Assembly: GCA_963843645.1 (NCBI GenBank)
Contig: CAWJLE010000005.1
Coordinates: forward strand, 744,001-808,000
Length of the DNA stretch: 64,000 bases
DNA from: CAWJLE01 sp963843645
Lineage (GTDB): Bacteria > Chloroflexota > Anaerolineae > DAOTYC01
Direction of reading: 5' to 3'
Shown: positions 25,110-34,156 of the stretch, piece after piece
Position numbering within the stretch: the first letter of the stretch is position 1
Layout: every line of letters begins with the position of its first letter
Made by a program: the position numbers and the translations under genes
The notes under the pieces: generated by a model
Told to the model about the DNA's origin: nothing
Databases searched by the model: none
Seen by the model: only the letters and a program-made list of their open reading frames with translations

Positions 25110-25527
25110 TCGATTCTCCTCACAGTGTACGCCGGGGACCTGTCCCACCGGCGCACGTTCACCAAACATCGAGCCAAACGAAAAGCCGCCATCGACATCC
25201 GGCGGCCTTGCCTGACACGTTTCTGAAGTTTGAGCCAACCCTTATATTACTCTAAAACACCGGTTAACGCAAAGGATGCGCCCGAAGGGGATAGTTCCGC
25301 CTGTCTGGCCGACACCGGGCGCCGGCGGCAGCGACAGGCTGCTCGAACTGATTGTCGCACCCGGTGTATTTGGCCTATTTCGACATTCGTAATATTATGG
25401 AGAAAATAAGGAGCCCATCTAATTCCAGGATCGCTACGCCGCTTGTCGATCGTGAGCACATTGCCCGCGAGCGCGCTGGACGACGCTCAGTCTATCCTCG
25501 CCGGCCCAGCAAACTGGAGGTGGCACA
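25110..25527. other. 418-base divergent intergenic region
   Basis: Separates the leftward DUF4914 gene from the rightward WD40 gene. It contains the promoter at 25244-25272 and an AT-rich patch near 25385-25405 that may hold the promoter for the WD40 gene. No coding sequence or repeat seen. Confidence 0.5.
25244..25272 (-). promoter_or_regulatory. Candidate promoter for the DUF4914 gene
   Basis: On the minus strand TTGCGT, 17 bases, TAATAT, about 135 bases before the start codon. Confidence 0.5.
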
Positions 25528-27477
25528 ATGAAACGACCCGAACGCATTTCAGGTGCAATGTCGTGGATCGGGCTCACTGGGACGCGAGGCTTCCCCGGTT
25601 ACGCCGCCAGGGGGGTGGCACTGTGGCTCGTTTTAAGCATGCTCGTTGGCGGGCTGTGGCTGCAGCCGACGATTGCTGCTCCGGACCTCCGGCCGGTTAT
25701 CGCACCGACGGTCATCCTGGGACCGGCGGCTGTGTCTACGCCTACACCGACAGCCACTACGGCTATCGAGCCCAGCTTGGATGCGGGTCCGGCCACGAGT
25801 TCCACCAGTGGGCTGTCGCAGATCATCTGGTCCCCGGACGGTACGGTGCTGGCTGTTGCCACAAACAGCGGCGTTTTTCTGTACGACTCCGCCAGTTTTG
25901 CTCGGATCCGCTTCATCGCCAGCGACGCTGCGGTGACCAGCCTGGCTTATTCGCCGGATGGAGCTGTCCTCGGCGCCGGCACCATCGGCGGGGCGGTCCA
26001 GTGTTGGCGCGCAAGCGACGGTGAATCGTTGTTGACAATTCAGGAGCAGGCCGGTCCGGTCAACAGCGTCGTCTTCGCGGCCGATAACACAACCCTGGCC
26101 GCCGGCTATTGGGACGGTGCGGTGCGGCTGTGGAGCATCACCGACGGCGCACTTCTTGCCGCGCTGCAGGGCCAGGCCGGCCGGGTCTGGAGCGTGGCCT
26201 TGAACGGAGATAGCTCCCTGCTCGCCGCGGGCAGTGGCGACGGCACGGTGCATCTTTGGCAGGTAACGACCCGGAAGCAGCTGAGGGTCATTGAGGTTGG
26301 CTCCGGTGAGGTGAGCAGCGTCGCCTTCTCGCCCGACAATTCCCTGCTGGCTGCCGGTGCAGGCGACGGCACGGTGCACGTGTTCCGCACGCGAGATGGC
26401 GCTTCCCTCCGGAAGCTGCAGGGACACCAGAGCAGCGTGAGCGGCGTCGCCTTCTCACCGGATGGCAACCTGCTGGCTTCTTCGTCCTTGGACGGAAGCG
26501 CGCGGCTCTGGCGTCCGAGAGATGGGGCCGCGATTCGCACCCTGCCCGCACAGACCGGCCCCCTGGCCTCAATTGCCTTCTCGCCGGACGGGGACACACT
26601 GGGCGCCGGTTCAATCGATGGTCGGGTGAAGCTGTGGGCTTTGCAGGGTGTAGGCGGCGAAGCTCCGGCGCCCGAGGAGCCCGTCGTGGAGTCTACCGAG
26701 ACTGTGCCGCCGATTGCCACGGTTGCGCCGGAAGCCACCTGTCAGGACAACGCCGTGTACGTGGGCGATGTCACCGTTCCCGACAACACGGTCTTCAACC
26801 CTGGGGAGCATTTCGACAAGACCTGGCGCATCCGCAATGCCGGCACTTGCACGTGGGGCGCCGGCTACCATTTAGCCTTTGTTTCGGGCAATATCATGGG
26901 GGCACAGAACAGCGTTGGCGTGGTGCTCACCGACCCGAACGGCAGTACCGACGTCAGCGTCCCGATGGTCGCGCCGGCAACGCCCGGGACCTATTCCGGC
27001 ATGTGGCAGATGGTCAACGCCAATGGGCAGCCATTCGGCCAGAAGTACACTGTCGTCATCCAGGTGCCGCCGCCGCCACCTCCACAGGCGCCAACGCCGA
27101 CCGACACCGCAACCGTGCCGCCGCCTCCGCCTACGCCACAGCCACAGCCGGCGGGGCCCGCGAAGGTCGAGATTTCCGCCGATCAAACAAGCATTCAGTC
27201 GGGGAAGTGCACTACGCTCCGCGCCAACGTGGAGAACGTGAAGGCGGCGTGGTTGGACGGCGATCCTGTGGTCGGCGGTTACGGGGAGAAGAAGGTCTGC
27301 CCCTGTCCCAGCAAGACCTACTTCCTCGAGGCCGATCTGAACGATGGAAACCATCTGAAACACTCAGTGACGGTGCACGTGAACGGTTTGTGCCAGTTCG
27401 TCATGCCGCCACTCACGCTGGTCGTGCCCAATCCCCTGCTTCACGTCACGTTGATACCGATCTTCCCGACGCCATAA
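25528..27477 (+). CDS. Membrane-anchored WD40-repeat protein with NBR1-type Ig-like domain
   Basis: A 649-residue extracytoplasmic protein. After an N-terminal hydrophobic anchor (about residues 30-50) come about nine WD40 repeats (IIWSPDGTVLAVATNSG, LAYSPDGAVLGAGTIGG, VAFSPDGNLLASSSLDG and others), an NBR1 Ig-like domain at about 405-510 (FDKTWRIRNAGTCTWGAGY, PGTYSGMWQMVN), a Pro-rich linker, and a small Cys-containing domain of about 90 residues. NBR1-type domains are common on Chloroflexota surface proteins. GGAGGT precedes the ATG by 6 bases. Probably a protein-interaction scaffold outside the membrane; the ligand is unknown. Confidence 0.9.
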   Translation: MKRPERISGAMSWIGLTGTRGFPGYAARGVALWLVLSMLVGGLWLQPTIAAPDLRPVIAPTVILGPAAVSTPTPTATTAIEPSLDAGPATSSTSGLSQIIWSPDGTVLAVATNSGVFLYDSASFARIRFIASDAAVTSLAYSPDGAVLGAGTIGGAVQCWRASDGESLLTIQEQAGPVNSVVFAADNTTLAAGYWDGAVRLWSITDGALLAALQGQAGRVWSVALNGDSSLLAAGSGDGTVHLWQVTTRKQLRVIEVGSGEVSSVAFSPDNSLLAAGAGDGTVHVFRTRDGASLRKLQGHQSSVSGVAFSPDGNLLASSSLDGSARLWRPRDGAAIRTLPAQTGPLASIAFSPDGDTLGAGSIDGRVKLWALQGVGGEAPAPEEPVVESTETVPPIATVAPEATCQDNAVYVGDVTVPDNTVFNPGEHFDKTWRIRNAGTCTWGAGYHLAFVSGNIMGAQNSVGVVLTDPNGSTDVSVPMVAPATPGTYSGMWQMVNANGQPFGQKYTVVIQVPPPPPPQAPTPTDTATVPPPPPTPQPQPAGPAKVEISADQTSIQSGKCTTLRANVENVKAAWLDGDPVVGGYGEKKVCPCPSKTYFLEADLNDGNHLKHSVTVHVNGLCQFVMPPLTLVVPNPLLHVTLIPIFPTP

Positions 27478-27504
27478 AGGCAGGTCCCGACAAAATGGAT
27501 CGGA

Positions 27505-27534
27505 CTCCCGAAGTCTCGTGATAGGCTTCGGGAG
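27505..27534 (+). terminator. Terminator of the WD40 gene
   Basis: Stem CTCCCGAAG/CTTCGGGAG with a 12-base loop, followed by a pyrimidine-rich CCCTTCTTTCT. It shares the CGAAG core of the dispersed palindromes. Confidence 0.7.
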
Positions 27535-27554
27535 CCCTTCTTTCTGGCTTGAGC

Positions 27555-28541
27555 CTAGATTCGTTCGGTAGTCGAGCGCCCATAAACGAACAGCATGGTC
27601 ACTATCGCAATGCCGTAGATGATGAGTTGACCTGCATACGCGACGCGCGCGATCGCCAAGACGTTCTGCAGCAAGACGATGATCAACACGCCGGCGATCG
27701 TGCCCACGTAAGAGCCGGATCCGCCCAGGATGCTCGTCCCGCCGATAACCACCGCCGCGATCGAAGGGAGCAGGTACGGCTCTCCCATGCCCAGGTAGCT
27801 TTCGCCCCCGTAGCCTTCGAGCAAAATGCCGCCGAGGGCATTGGCCACGCCACTGACGACGAAGGCCAGAATCAGCGTTCGCCGGATTGGAATGCCTGAC
27901 AAATACGTGGCGACCACGTTGTTGCCGACAGCGTATACACTGCGTCCGAAAATGGTTCGTAGCAACACGAAGATCAGGATCGCTGCCAGCCCGAGCCAGA
28001 GGAGGACCGATAGAGGGATTCCCAACAGCCGACCTGTAATTAGGGCGCTGACGACAGACGGGGCGCTGCCTTTAGGCTGGGCGCCGGTTAGAACGAGCGT
28101 CGCGCCCTCCAACATGGCGTTTACCCCTAAGGTCAACACCATCGACGGCAGGCGCAGGTAAGCCACACCGAGGCCATTGAACACGCCGATTGCCGCGCCA
28201 GCCAGAAGAGCCAGAGCCAGGGCTCGTCCGACTGTCGCTTCCTCACCGTGCGTCGTAGAGGTCACGATCACCGAACAGAAGTTCATGGTCCAACTGACGG
28301 ATAGGTCGATATTGCCGGTGAGGATGACGGTCATCTGGCCGATGGCAACGACCCCCAGAATAGATGCAAGGATGAGCTGCTGCAGCAGGCTCGATGGCCG
28401 AATGAATCCGGGAGCCAGGATGCCGCCCACGGCGATCAGCACGACGACGAAGAAATAAGCAATGAGGGCTGATCGACGATTGGACCCGGGCGATCCCAAC
28501 CAGCGGCTCACACCCTCCGACGATGGAATTGCCTCACTCAT
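27555..28541 (-). CDS. Sugar ABC transporter permease (RbsC family), second
   Basis: A 328-residue integral membrane permease of the BPD_transp_2/RbsC family with 8-10 hydrophobic helices. Family markers are GQMTVILTGNIDLSVSW (periplasmic-face helix) and SIAAVVIGGTSILGGSGSY (coupling region). It presumably pairs with the permease at 28576-29580 to form the channel for a monosaccharide. GGAG at 8-base spacing supports ATG 28541. It lies 34 bases after the first permease. No ATP-binding subunit gene occurs in the window. Confidence 0.92.
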   Translation of the reverse strand: MSEAIPSSEGVSRWLGSPGSNRRSALIAYFFVVVLIAVGGILAPGFIRPSSLLQQLILASILGVVAIGQMTVILTGNIDLSVSWTMNFCSVIVTSTTHGEEATVGRALALALLAGAAIGVFNGLGVAYLRLPSMVLTLGVNAMLEGATLVLTGAQPKGSAPSVVSALITGRLLGIPLSVLLWLGLAAILIFVLLRTIFGRSVYAVGNNVVATYLSGIPIRRTLILAFVVSGVANALGGILLEGYGGESYLGMGEPYLLPSIAAVVIGGTSILGGSGSYVGTIAGVLIIVLLQNVLAIARVAYAGQLIIYGIAIVTMLFVYGRSTTERI

Positions 28542-28575
28542 GAATTTTTCTCCGTACGCCAAGTTCGCGCTGCTC

Positions 28576-29580
28576 TCACTGGCGCAGCGCTTCAACGTGA
28601 CTCTTCATACGCAAGATGTTGACAGAACTCAGGGAGATGACGAGCACGAGAATTGCGCCGCGCAGCAACTCGGTCATGAAGGGTGACACGCGCGCCGCGA
28701 ACAAAACGCTCGGAATGACGGACAGGACGTAGGCGCCCGCGATCGTGCCGCCAGCTCCGCCCACACCGCCGAAGAAACTGTTGCCACCGATAACAGTCGC
28801 CGCAATCGAATTCAGGGTGTAGGTGCCGCCCTGGGTTGCGTCACCTGTGGCTGTGTTGGCCGTCACGAACAGACCGGCCAGGGCGGCCAGCAGCCCCGCG
28901 AGCGTATACGTCAGCAACTTGGTGCGGGCGACGTTCAGTCCGGACATGCGCGCTGACGTCTCGCTGCTCCCCACGGCATAGATGGCCTGTCCCAGCGCTG
29001 AGCTTTTGAGCGGGTACCAGAACAGCCCGAGGATGAGAAAGAGCAGGAACAAACTGGCCGGAACCGCGTGGAGGAGTCTCCCGGTGAGCAGGTTGCTGTA
29101 CCATTCGGGGACGGAGCCGCCCGGATTCGGCAGCACGTACAGAGCAATGCCGTTGAAGATGGACGAAGTAGCGAGGGTAACGATGATGGGGGCTAGGCGA
29201 CCGTACGCGACCAGTACGCCGTTCAGGGCGCCAGCGGCGGCCCCGACGAGAAGGCAGCCCACCAGTACGCCCAGGGTAGGGGGCACGGCTTGTTGCATCT
29301 GGCTTGCGGCGATGGTGTTGGATAGCGTGACGATGGAGCCGATGGACAGGTCGATGCCAGCGGTCAGGATGACGAGTGTTTGGGCCATGCCGCTAATGGC
29401 CAAGGCCATTCCCTGGTTCAACGTGGACGTGATGACGAATGAACTGAAGGCGTAAGGAGCGAACAGCCGATACACGATGATCAGCACCGCCAGCGCTCCA
29501 TAGGAAATGAGCAGGCGGACGTGACGCGCGAGAAACGGCTTCTTTCTCCTCGTCCCCACGACGGCGACAGCTTCACTCAT
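28576..29580 (-). CDS. Sugar ABC transporter permease (RbsC family), first
   Basis: A 334-residue permease homologous to the next gene: GMAQTLVILTAGIDLSIGS and SIAATVIGGNSFFGGVGGAGG mark the RbsC family. The first 47 codons of a longer open frame lack homology; ATG at 29580 is preferred, with a weak GAGG 10 bases upstream. Both permeases begin MSEA, pointing to duplication. It is separated from the binding-protein gene by 159 bases that contain a strong hairpin (29692-29726). Confidence 0.92.
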   Translation of the reverse strand: MSEAVAVVGTRRKKPFLARHVRLLISYGALAVLIIVYRLFAPYAFSSFVITSTLNQGMALAISGMAQTLVILTAGIDLSIGSIVTLSNTIAASQMQQAVPPTLGVLVGCLLVGAAAGALNGVLVAYGRLAPIIVTLATSSIFNGIALYVLPNPGGSVPEWYSNLLTGRLLHAVPASLFLLFLILGLFWYPLKSSALGQAIYAVGSSETSARMSGLNVARTKLLTYTLAGLLAALAGLFVTANTATGDATQGGTYTLNSIAATVIGGNSFFGGVGGAGGTIAGAYVLSVIPSVLFAARVSPFMTELLRGAILVLVISLSSVNILRMKSHVEALRQ

Positions 29581-29691
29581 GATGTCAAAACCTCGGTTCC
29601 AAAGGGAGTCCGTCGAGATGTGTGCGAGCCGGCCCGCACCCCAGCCTAAACTCCAGTGCGCTGTATGTTTGGTGTGCGAAATGAGCCAAGA

Positions 29692-29726
29692 AGGCAAGGG
29701 TGGAGTGCTATGGGCCACCCTTGCCT
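29692..29726 (-). terminator. Hairpin between binding protein and permeases (probable attenuator)
   Basis: A perfect 12-bp stem (AGGCAAGGGTGG/CCACCCTTGCCT) with an 11-base loop, downstream of the binding-protein stop. Such hairpins commonly lower permease expression relative to the binding protein. Confidence 0.7.
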
Positions 29727-29739
29727 GGGCGTGAGACCT

Positions 29740-30924
29740 CTAGAAGGCGCTTTGGGCCAAGACCTGGTCGATCGTGAACTGCACGCCACATAGAGGTAGC
29801 AGGATGTCGTCGAAGAAGTTGTCGGTGACGTCGGGGAAGTAATTGACGCCTGCCTTGAGCTGGTCGCTGGTCACCACGGGGAGGGGAACGTTGATGTCTT
29901 GGGGCACTTCCATTCCCTGAAGCATGTCGGTGCACAGCTTCTCAGCGACACAGACCATGGCGGGGGTTTGGCCGACCGAAATAATTGGGATCTTGTACTG
30001 GACCGCGTACTTCCGGAACCCGTTTTCAGCCTCGCCCGCGATCGGGACCAGGGGCCGCTTGGCGTCCAGGAAGGCTTTGACGACCCCGGTGTCCCCGCCC
30101 TGGCACCAAACGCCATCGATGGTGGGGAACGCACCCAGAGCCGTCGCCATCACGGTTTGCGCCGGACCGTCAGCCCACATTCCGGGCTGCTGCCCGATAA
30201 TCTTGATTCCGGGGTTCTGTGCCCAAACCTCCTGGGCACCTTTGTTGCGGCCGTTGTCGACGGTGGTGCCGGGCACGCCCGTGATCATGAACACGTTACC
30301 CTTCCCGTTCAGTTGCTTGGCCAGCCAATCAGCCATTGTGCGGCCAAATGCGACCTGGTCCTCGTTGATGCGGACCGCGTACGGCGACGTACTCACGTTG
30401 TCGAACGTGACCACCAGGATGCCGGCGTCGTGCGCGCGGGCAACCGCCGGGTTCAGAGCGTCGGGGGAGGCCGTGTCCATTATGATGGCGTCGTATCCCG
30501 CCGCAATCATGCTATCCACGATCGCAATCTGGGCGCTTGCGTCGTTGCCGGAACTCACGACGTACAGCTCACTGATGAGCGACTTGATCTCCGGCAGCGC
30601 CTGGTAGGCGCGGGCCATCTGAATCATCTCCGTGCGCCAGACGTTCCCAATGTAGGAATTGCTGAGCGCGATGCGATAGGGCGGCTTCTTCATCTGTGGC
30701 GCCTTGATCTTGGGCGTGCTCGGGGTCGCAGGCGCATAGCACTGCTGAGCGTTGAACGTAGCGAGAACATTTGTCATTGTGCCGGTGACCGGAGCGGTGC
30801 TCGTCATCGGCGCTGTTGCCCCCGGCGCCGGCGTTTGAGCCCAAACGACGGTCACCGCGCCGGCCAACAAACTCAGCACGAGCACGACGGCAAACCAGGT
30901 GGAGGTCATTGAGCGAGGCTTCAT
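29740..30924 (-). CDS. Sugar ABC transporter substrate-binding protein
   Basis: A 394-residue periplasmic-binding-protein-like (type 1, Peripla_BP_4) protein. It has a signal peptide/anchor (TWFAVVLVLSLLAGAVTVV), a Thr/Pro linker, and binding-lobe motifs IALSNSYIGNVWRTEM, AAGYDAIIMDTASPDALNPA, VTFDNVSTSPYAVRINEDQ, and GVWCQGGDTGVVKAFLDAKR. Ribose/autoinducer-2-like ligands are typical for the family, but the ligand is unknown. AAGGAG lies 8 bases before the ATG. It is the first gene of the transporter operon (promoter at 31344-31372). Confidence 0.93.
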   Translation of the reverse strand: MKPRSMTSTWFAVVLVLSLLAGAVTVVWAQTPAPGATAPMTSTAPVTGTMTNVLATFNAQQCYAPATPSTPKIKAPQMKKPPYRIALSNSYIGNVWRTEMIQMARAYQALPEIKSLISELYVVSSGNDASAQIAIVDSMIAAGYDAIIMDTASPDALNPAVARAHDAGILVVTFDNVSTSPYAVRINEDQVAFGRTMADWLAKQLNGKGNVFMITGVPGTTVDNGRNKGAQEVWAQNPGIKIIGQQPGMWADGPAQTVMATALGAFPTIDGVWCQGGDTGVVKAFLDAKRPLVPIAGEAENGFRKYAVQYKIPIISVGQTPAMVCVAEKLCTDMLQGMEVPQDINVPLPVVTSDQLKAGVNYFPDVTDNFFDDILLPLCGVQFTIDQVLAQSAF

Positions 30925-31452
30925 GGCGTTTTCTCCTTCTTCGATGAGTGTCAGACCAATGCAAGATCGAGGTGTGACATGGCGGTGACGATGCGGCGCC
31001 GGCCTTATCTCTGGCCGAGAGGCGTGCCGGTGTCGGCGGCCCATTTGGTCGACTGCGCGATGTTCGACTGGCAAGGTGTCGGTGATCTTCGTTTGCTCGC
31101 CGGCTCGGAGAACCTCCGGTCGAGCAGCGAAGCCTCGTCACGCAGGACGCGACTCAAAGGGGGCCCAGGTGCGTGGGCTAAATCAGAAGGACATCAGAAT
31201 TGCACTATCCCATCGCGAAACGTTCTTTGCACGAGAGAGCATGATCCACTTCAGCTGATTCCAACGGAGGTCGATACCGGGGCGTTAGCGAGGTACTTCA
31301 CAATGAAACAGAACGACTTTCCAACTCCTCACTTTCCTTGTACATTCTAACATAATTCTATTCGAATGTCAATACTTAGTCCAGAATGTGCCCGGGATAT
31401 TGGCAGCGGTGGGGTATCCCAAACTCCGTCTGAGGGCCGAATAGTTGTGCGC
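30925..31452. other. 528-base gene-free region: leader of the ABC operon
   Basis: Contains the promoter at 31344-31372 (minus), leaving a leader of about 410 bases before the binding-protein gene. No ORF with homology and no recognised riboswitch; open frames here look random. Confidence 0.5.
31344..31372 (-). promoter_or_regulatory. Promoter for the sugar ABC operon
   Basis: On the minus strand perfect TTGACA, 17-base spacer, TAGAAT, set in locally AT-rich DNA. Confidence 0.8.
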
Positions 31453-33069
31453 TCACTCCAGCACGCGAGGGATAAAGGCGGAGATCCGGGTGCCGCGATC
31501 GGGCTGCGAGGCAATGGACAGGCGGCCGCCCAGGCGAACAGCACGCTCGTGCATGCCGATCAGTCCAAAGTGGCCCTGGGTCGCCAAGCCGCCAGGGGAC
31601 TCAGGCGCCGCAAATCCCAGCCCGTCGTCTTCGATGGTCAGGGCAACGCCCTTCGCCTGGTAGTCGAGAGTCAGCTTGACGGCGGAGGCCCGGCTATGGC
31701 GGCGAGCGTTGCTCAGCGCCTCCTGGGCGATGCGGTAGACGGCCAGCTCTGCGTCGGAGAGCAGACGTTGTTCCTTGCCGGTTACTTCCAACGTTACCGG
31801 CAGACCGCTGCCCTCAGCCGATTCCACGAGATTCTCCACCGCGGCACGCAACCCCAGCTCTTCAAGGTAGATCGGGCGAAGACCACGGATGAGCTGCCGA
31901 ACGTCGGCCAGCGCTTGATCGATCATGCTCGCCGTCTCGCTCAAGCGCCGGCGTGCACGGTCCACGTCGCCGGATCCATCTTGCTGTCGTAGATCCAGCT
32001 CCATCATTTTCACTCGCTGGGACAGGGCGATCAGGCTTTGCACGGTCTCGTCGTGCAGTTCGCGGGCCAGGCGGCGACGCTCATCTTCTTGCGCCTGCGT
32101 CAGCGCGCCGATGTAGTCCTGCATACCTGCCTGGTAGCGACGGATCTGCTCGGCCATATCTTGCAGCGCGCGCTGCAGGTCCTGAATCTCGCCAACGGCA
32201 TCGATGGGCGTTCGGATGGCGTCGAAATCACCCCAGGCCAGCCGGCTGGCCTGTCGTCCCAGCACCTGCAGCGGTCTGACGACGCGGCGCACTCCGAAAT
32301 ACACGGCGGCCAGCGATGCGATGGCCGCGGCCAGCACGATCAGCGGAGCCAGAAGGCTGTACTTGAGCGACGGCATCATTTGATCGACCCACGGCTCCTC
32401 CATCACGACGCTCCAACCGGCGACAGGGACCGGCGCGTGGGCGATGACCACCTCGTCGCCGCCCGAAGGGGGCGACGCGAAAGTCGCGCCCGATTGGCCC
32501 CAGCCGGATGGCGGTGCAGCGATACGCGGGACGACCCGGCCCGTCGACGACGACGGGTAGATGAGCTGCCCGGCAGGGTCGACCAAAAACGTCACTGCGC
32601 GCGGGTCGGTCTTCAGTTGTTCGAGGAGCGCCGGCAATCGGAGAGCGTCCAACGACACGCCGCCGACGCCGACCGGCCCGGTCGCGTCTGATGCCAATGC
32701 CATCCAGGCGCCATCAGCCAGGGACATGGCCGGCTGTCCGGGCTGACGACGAGCCGCGTCCACTAGAGGCGCGATCTCCGCCGGAACGACGTTGGTCGCG
32801 CCGTGCAGCTTTACCCCCAAATCGAAGAGATCGGTCCCTTGGGCCGACACGGAGCCGGTTCGCAGCATGTCCCGCAATGCCAGCCGCCGTGTCACGAAAT
32901 CGTCGTTCAACCGCGAAGCGGCCAGGCCCACGAGCTGGGCATCTCGAGTCGCCACCATGTCGCGCATCGAGCGTTGGTGCAGGCTGATGCTTCCCACTGA
33001 GACCAGCACGAGGGCAATAATGAGGGGCAGAATGACCCAAAGGAGGATTTGCGGACGCAGGTAACGCAT
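31453..33069 (-). CDS. Membrane sensor histidine kinase (HisKA_3/NarX type)
   Basis: A 538-residue sensor: N-terminal membrane helix (LLWVILPLIIALVLVSVG), an extracytoplasmic Cache-like domain of about 230 residues, a second helix (LLAPLIVLAAAIASLAAVYF), HAMP, then the HisKA_3 phosphoacceptor ARELHDETVQSL and an HATPase with EALSNARRHSRA and EDDGLGF. The partner is the LuxR-type regulator whose stop lies one base before this ATG. No ribosome binding site is evident, so translation is probably coupled. It may control the adjacent sugar transporter; that is inference from position. Confidence 0.94.
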   Translation of the reverse strand: MRYLRPQILLWVILPLIIALVLVSVGSISLHQRSMRDMVATRDAQLVGLAASRLNDDFVTRRLALRDMLRTGSVSAQGTDLFDLGVKLHGATNVVPAEIAPLVDAARRQPGQPAMSLADGAWMALASDATGPVGVGGVSLDALRLPALLEQLKTDPRAVTFLVDPAGQLIYPSSSTGRVVPRIAAPPSGWGQSGATFASPPSGGDEVVIAHAPVPVAGWSVVMEEPWVDQMMPSLKYSLLAPLIVLAAAIASLAAVYFGVRRVVRPLQVLGRQASRLAWGDFDAIRTPIDAVGEIQDLQRALQDMAEQIRRYQAGMQDYIGALTQAQEDERRRLARELHDETVQSLIALSQRVKMMELDLRQQDGSGDVDRARRRLSETASMIDQALADVRQLIRGLRPIYLEELGLRAAVENLVESAEGSGLPVTLEVTGKEQRLLSDAELAVYRIAQEALSNARRHSRASAVKLTLDYQAKGVALTIEDDGLGFAAPESPGGLATQGHFGLIGMHERAVRLGGRLSIASQPDRGTRISAFIPRVLE

Positions 33070-33070
33070 G

Positions 33071-33739
33071 TCAGGCGGAGGTGGTATCGGACAGGGAGAG
33101 CCAACCCTGCCGGATGGCCTTCAAAGCGGCCTCGGTCCGGGTGTTCACGCCAAGCTTCTCGAAGATGTTGATCAGATGACTGTGGACAGTACGCTCGCTG
33201 ATCTTCAGCTCGTAGCCGATGGCGCGGTTGGTGAGCCCGTGTGCGGCGAGGCGCAGCACCTCCAACTCGCGGGCGCTGAGCCGTTCGGGTTCCGGCGCGG
33301 CCGATTTGCCCAATGACTCCACCACGCGATTGGCCACGCAGGGGTCCAGCGCGGAGCCGCCGTTGTGCACGCACCGAATGGCCTGTGCCAACTCGTCGGG
33401 CCCGGACGTCTTCAGCAAATACCCCCTTGCTCCGGCGCGCAGGGCAGCGAAGATGTAGGGCGAGTCGTCGTACGCAGTGAGAACGATCAAGGCGATGCCT
33501 GGGTGTTCGGCGCGGACCTGGCTGATCAGCTCCAGCCCCGAAATCTTCGGCATCTGCAGGTCGAGCATGACCACGTCCGGGAGATGGCGTCGAATGAGAT
33601 CGAGAGCCTCGGCCCCATCGTCGGCCTCGGCCAGGACCTCAATCTCGGGATCGCGCTCGATGAACTGACGGATGCCTGCCCGCACCGCCGGGTGGTCATC
33701 AGCCAGAATGACACGAATCTTTGAAACGATGCTATTCAT
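33071..33739 (-). CDS. NarL/LuxR-family response regulator
   Basis: A 222-residue two-domain regulator: receiver (RVILADDHPAVRAGIRQF, phospho-Asp in DVVMLDLQMP, Lys in GYLLKTSG) and a LuxR-type helix-turn-helix (LSARELEVLRLAAHGLTNRA, ERTVHSHLINIFEKLGV). First gene of a two-gene operon with the sensor kinase. ATG at 33739 sits 6 bases after a TACAAT -10 box and has no Shine-Dalgarno sequence, so the mRNA may be leaderless. Confidence 0.95.
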   Translation of the reverse strand: MNSIVSKIRVILADDHPAVRAGIRQFIERDPEIEVLAEADDGAEALDLIRRHLPDVVMLDLQMPKISGLELISQVRAEHPGIALIVLTAYDDSPYIFAALRAGARGYLLKTSGPDELAQAIRCVHNGGSALDPCVANRVVESLGKSAAPEPERLSARELEVLRLAAHGLTNRAIGYELKISERTVHSHLINIFEKLGVNTRTEAALKAIRQGWLSLSDTTSA

Positions 33740-33745
33740 GATGCA

Positions 33746-33775
33746 ATTGTACCACGGGCAGTGAAGGAGCGCCAA
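33746..33775 (-). promoter_or_regulatory. Promoter of the response regulator, probably leaderless
   Basis: On the minus strand TTGGCG, 18 bases, TACAAT; the start codon begins about 7 bases after the -10 box. Confidence 0.6.
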
Positions 33776-34156
33776 AGAGGCTGCTGCGGCCTGTGGTCTC
33801 GTGTCGCGCTCGGCGTGCGACTCGCGGGATCGCTCGCAATGGACCGAACGGTCTATTGGCTGATAGACCGAACCCGCAATGCCGGGCGTCCATTCGGCCC
33901 TACTGAACGTCCGCGAGTCTTGCTATACTGTTGGCGTAGAGTGTTTGTGCTGCACCGCGATGGGGTTCGCGGTGCAGGTGCCTTGCTCGCGCCGGTCATC
34001 CGTGCGGAAACCATCCTTCGCGCCGATTACTCGTGCGTGCAGCGCCGAGACGAGACCCGTCGGGCCGGAGCGCCCCCTGCGGCCGAGCAGAACGCCGGGG
34101 GCGGCCCGCCGGATCCTCCTCAGAACACCCAGAACCCAAAAAGGGAGAGTGCACAG
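33776..34156. other. 381-base gene-free region before the DUF2318 lipoprotein gene
   Basis: Contains a small hairpin (33849-33870, CGGTCTAT stem) and an extended -10 element TGCTATACT at 33921-33929 on the plus strand, a candidate promoter about 220 bases upstream of the lipoprotein gene. An open frame across it lacks any homology. Confidence 0.45.

Noticed and set aside
30569..31141. A 190-codon minus-strand frame in the ABC-operon leader
   Set aside because: Overlaps the binding-protein signal region in another frame and has no homology.
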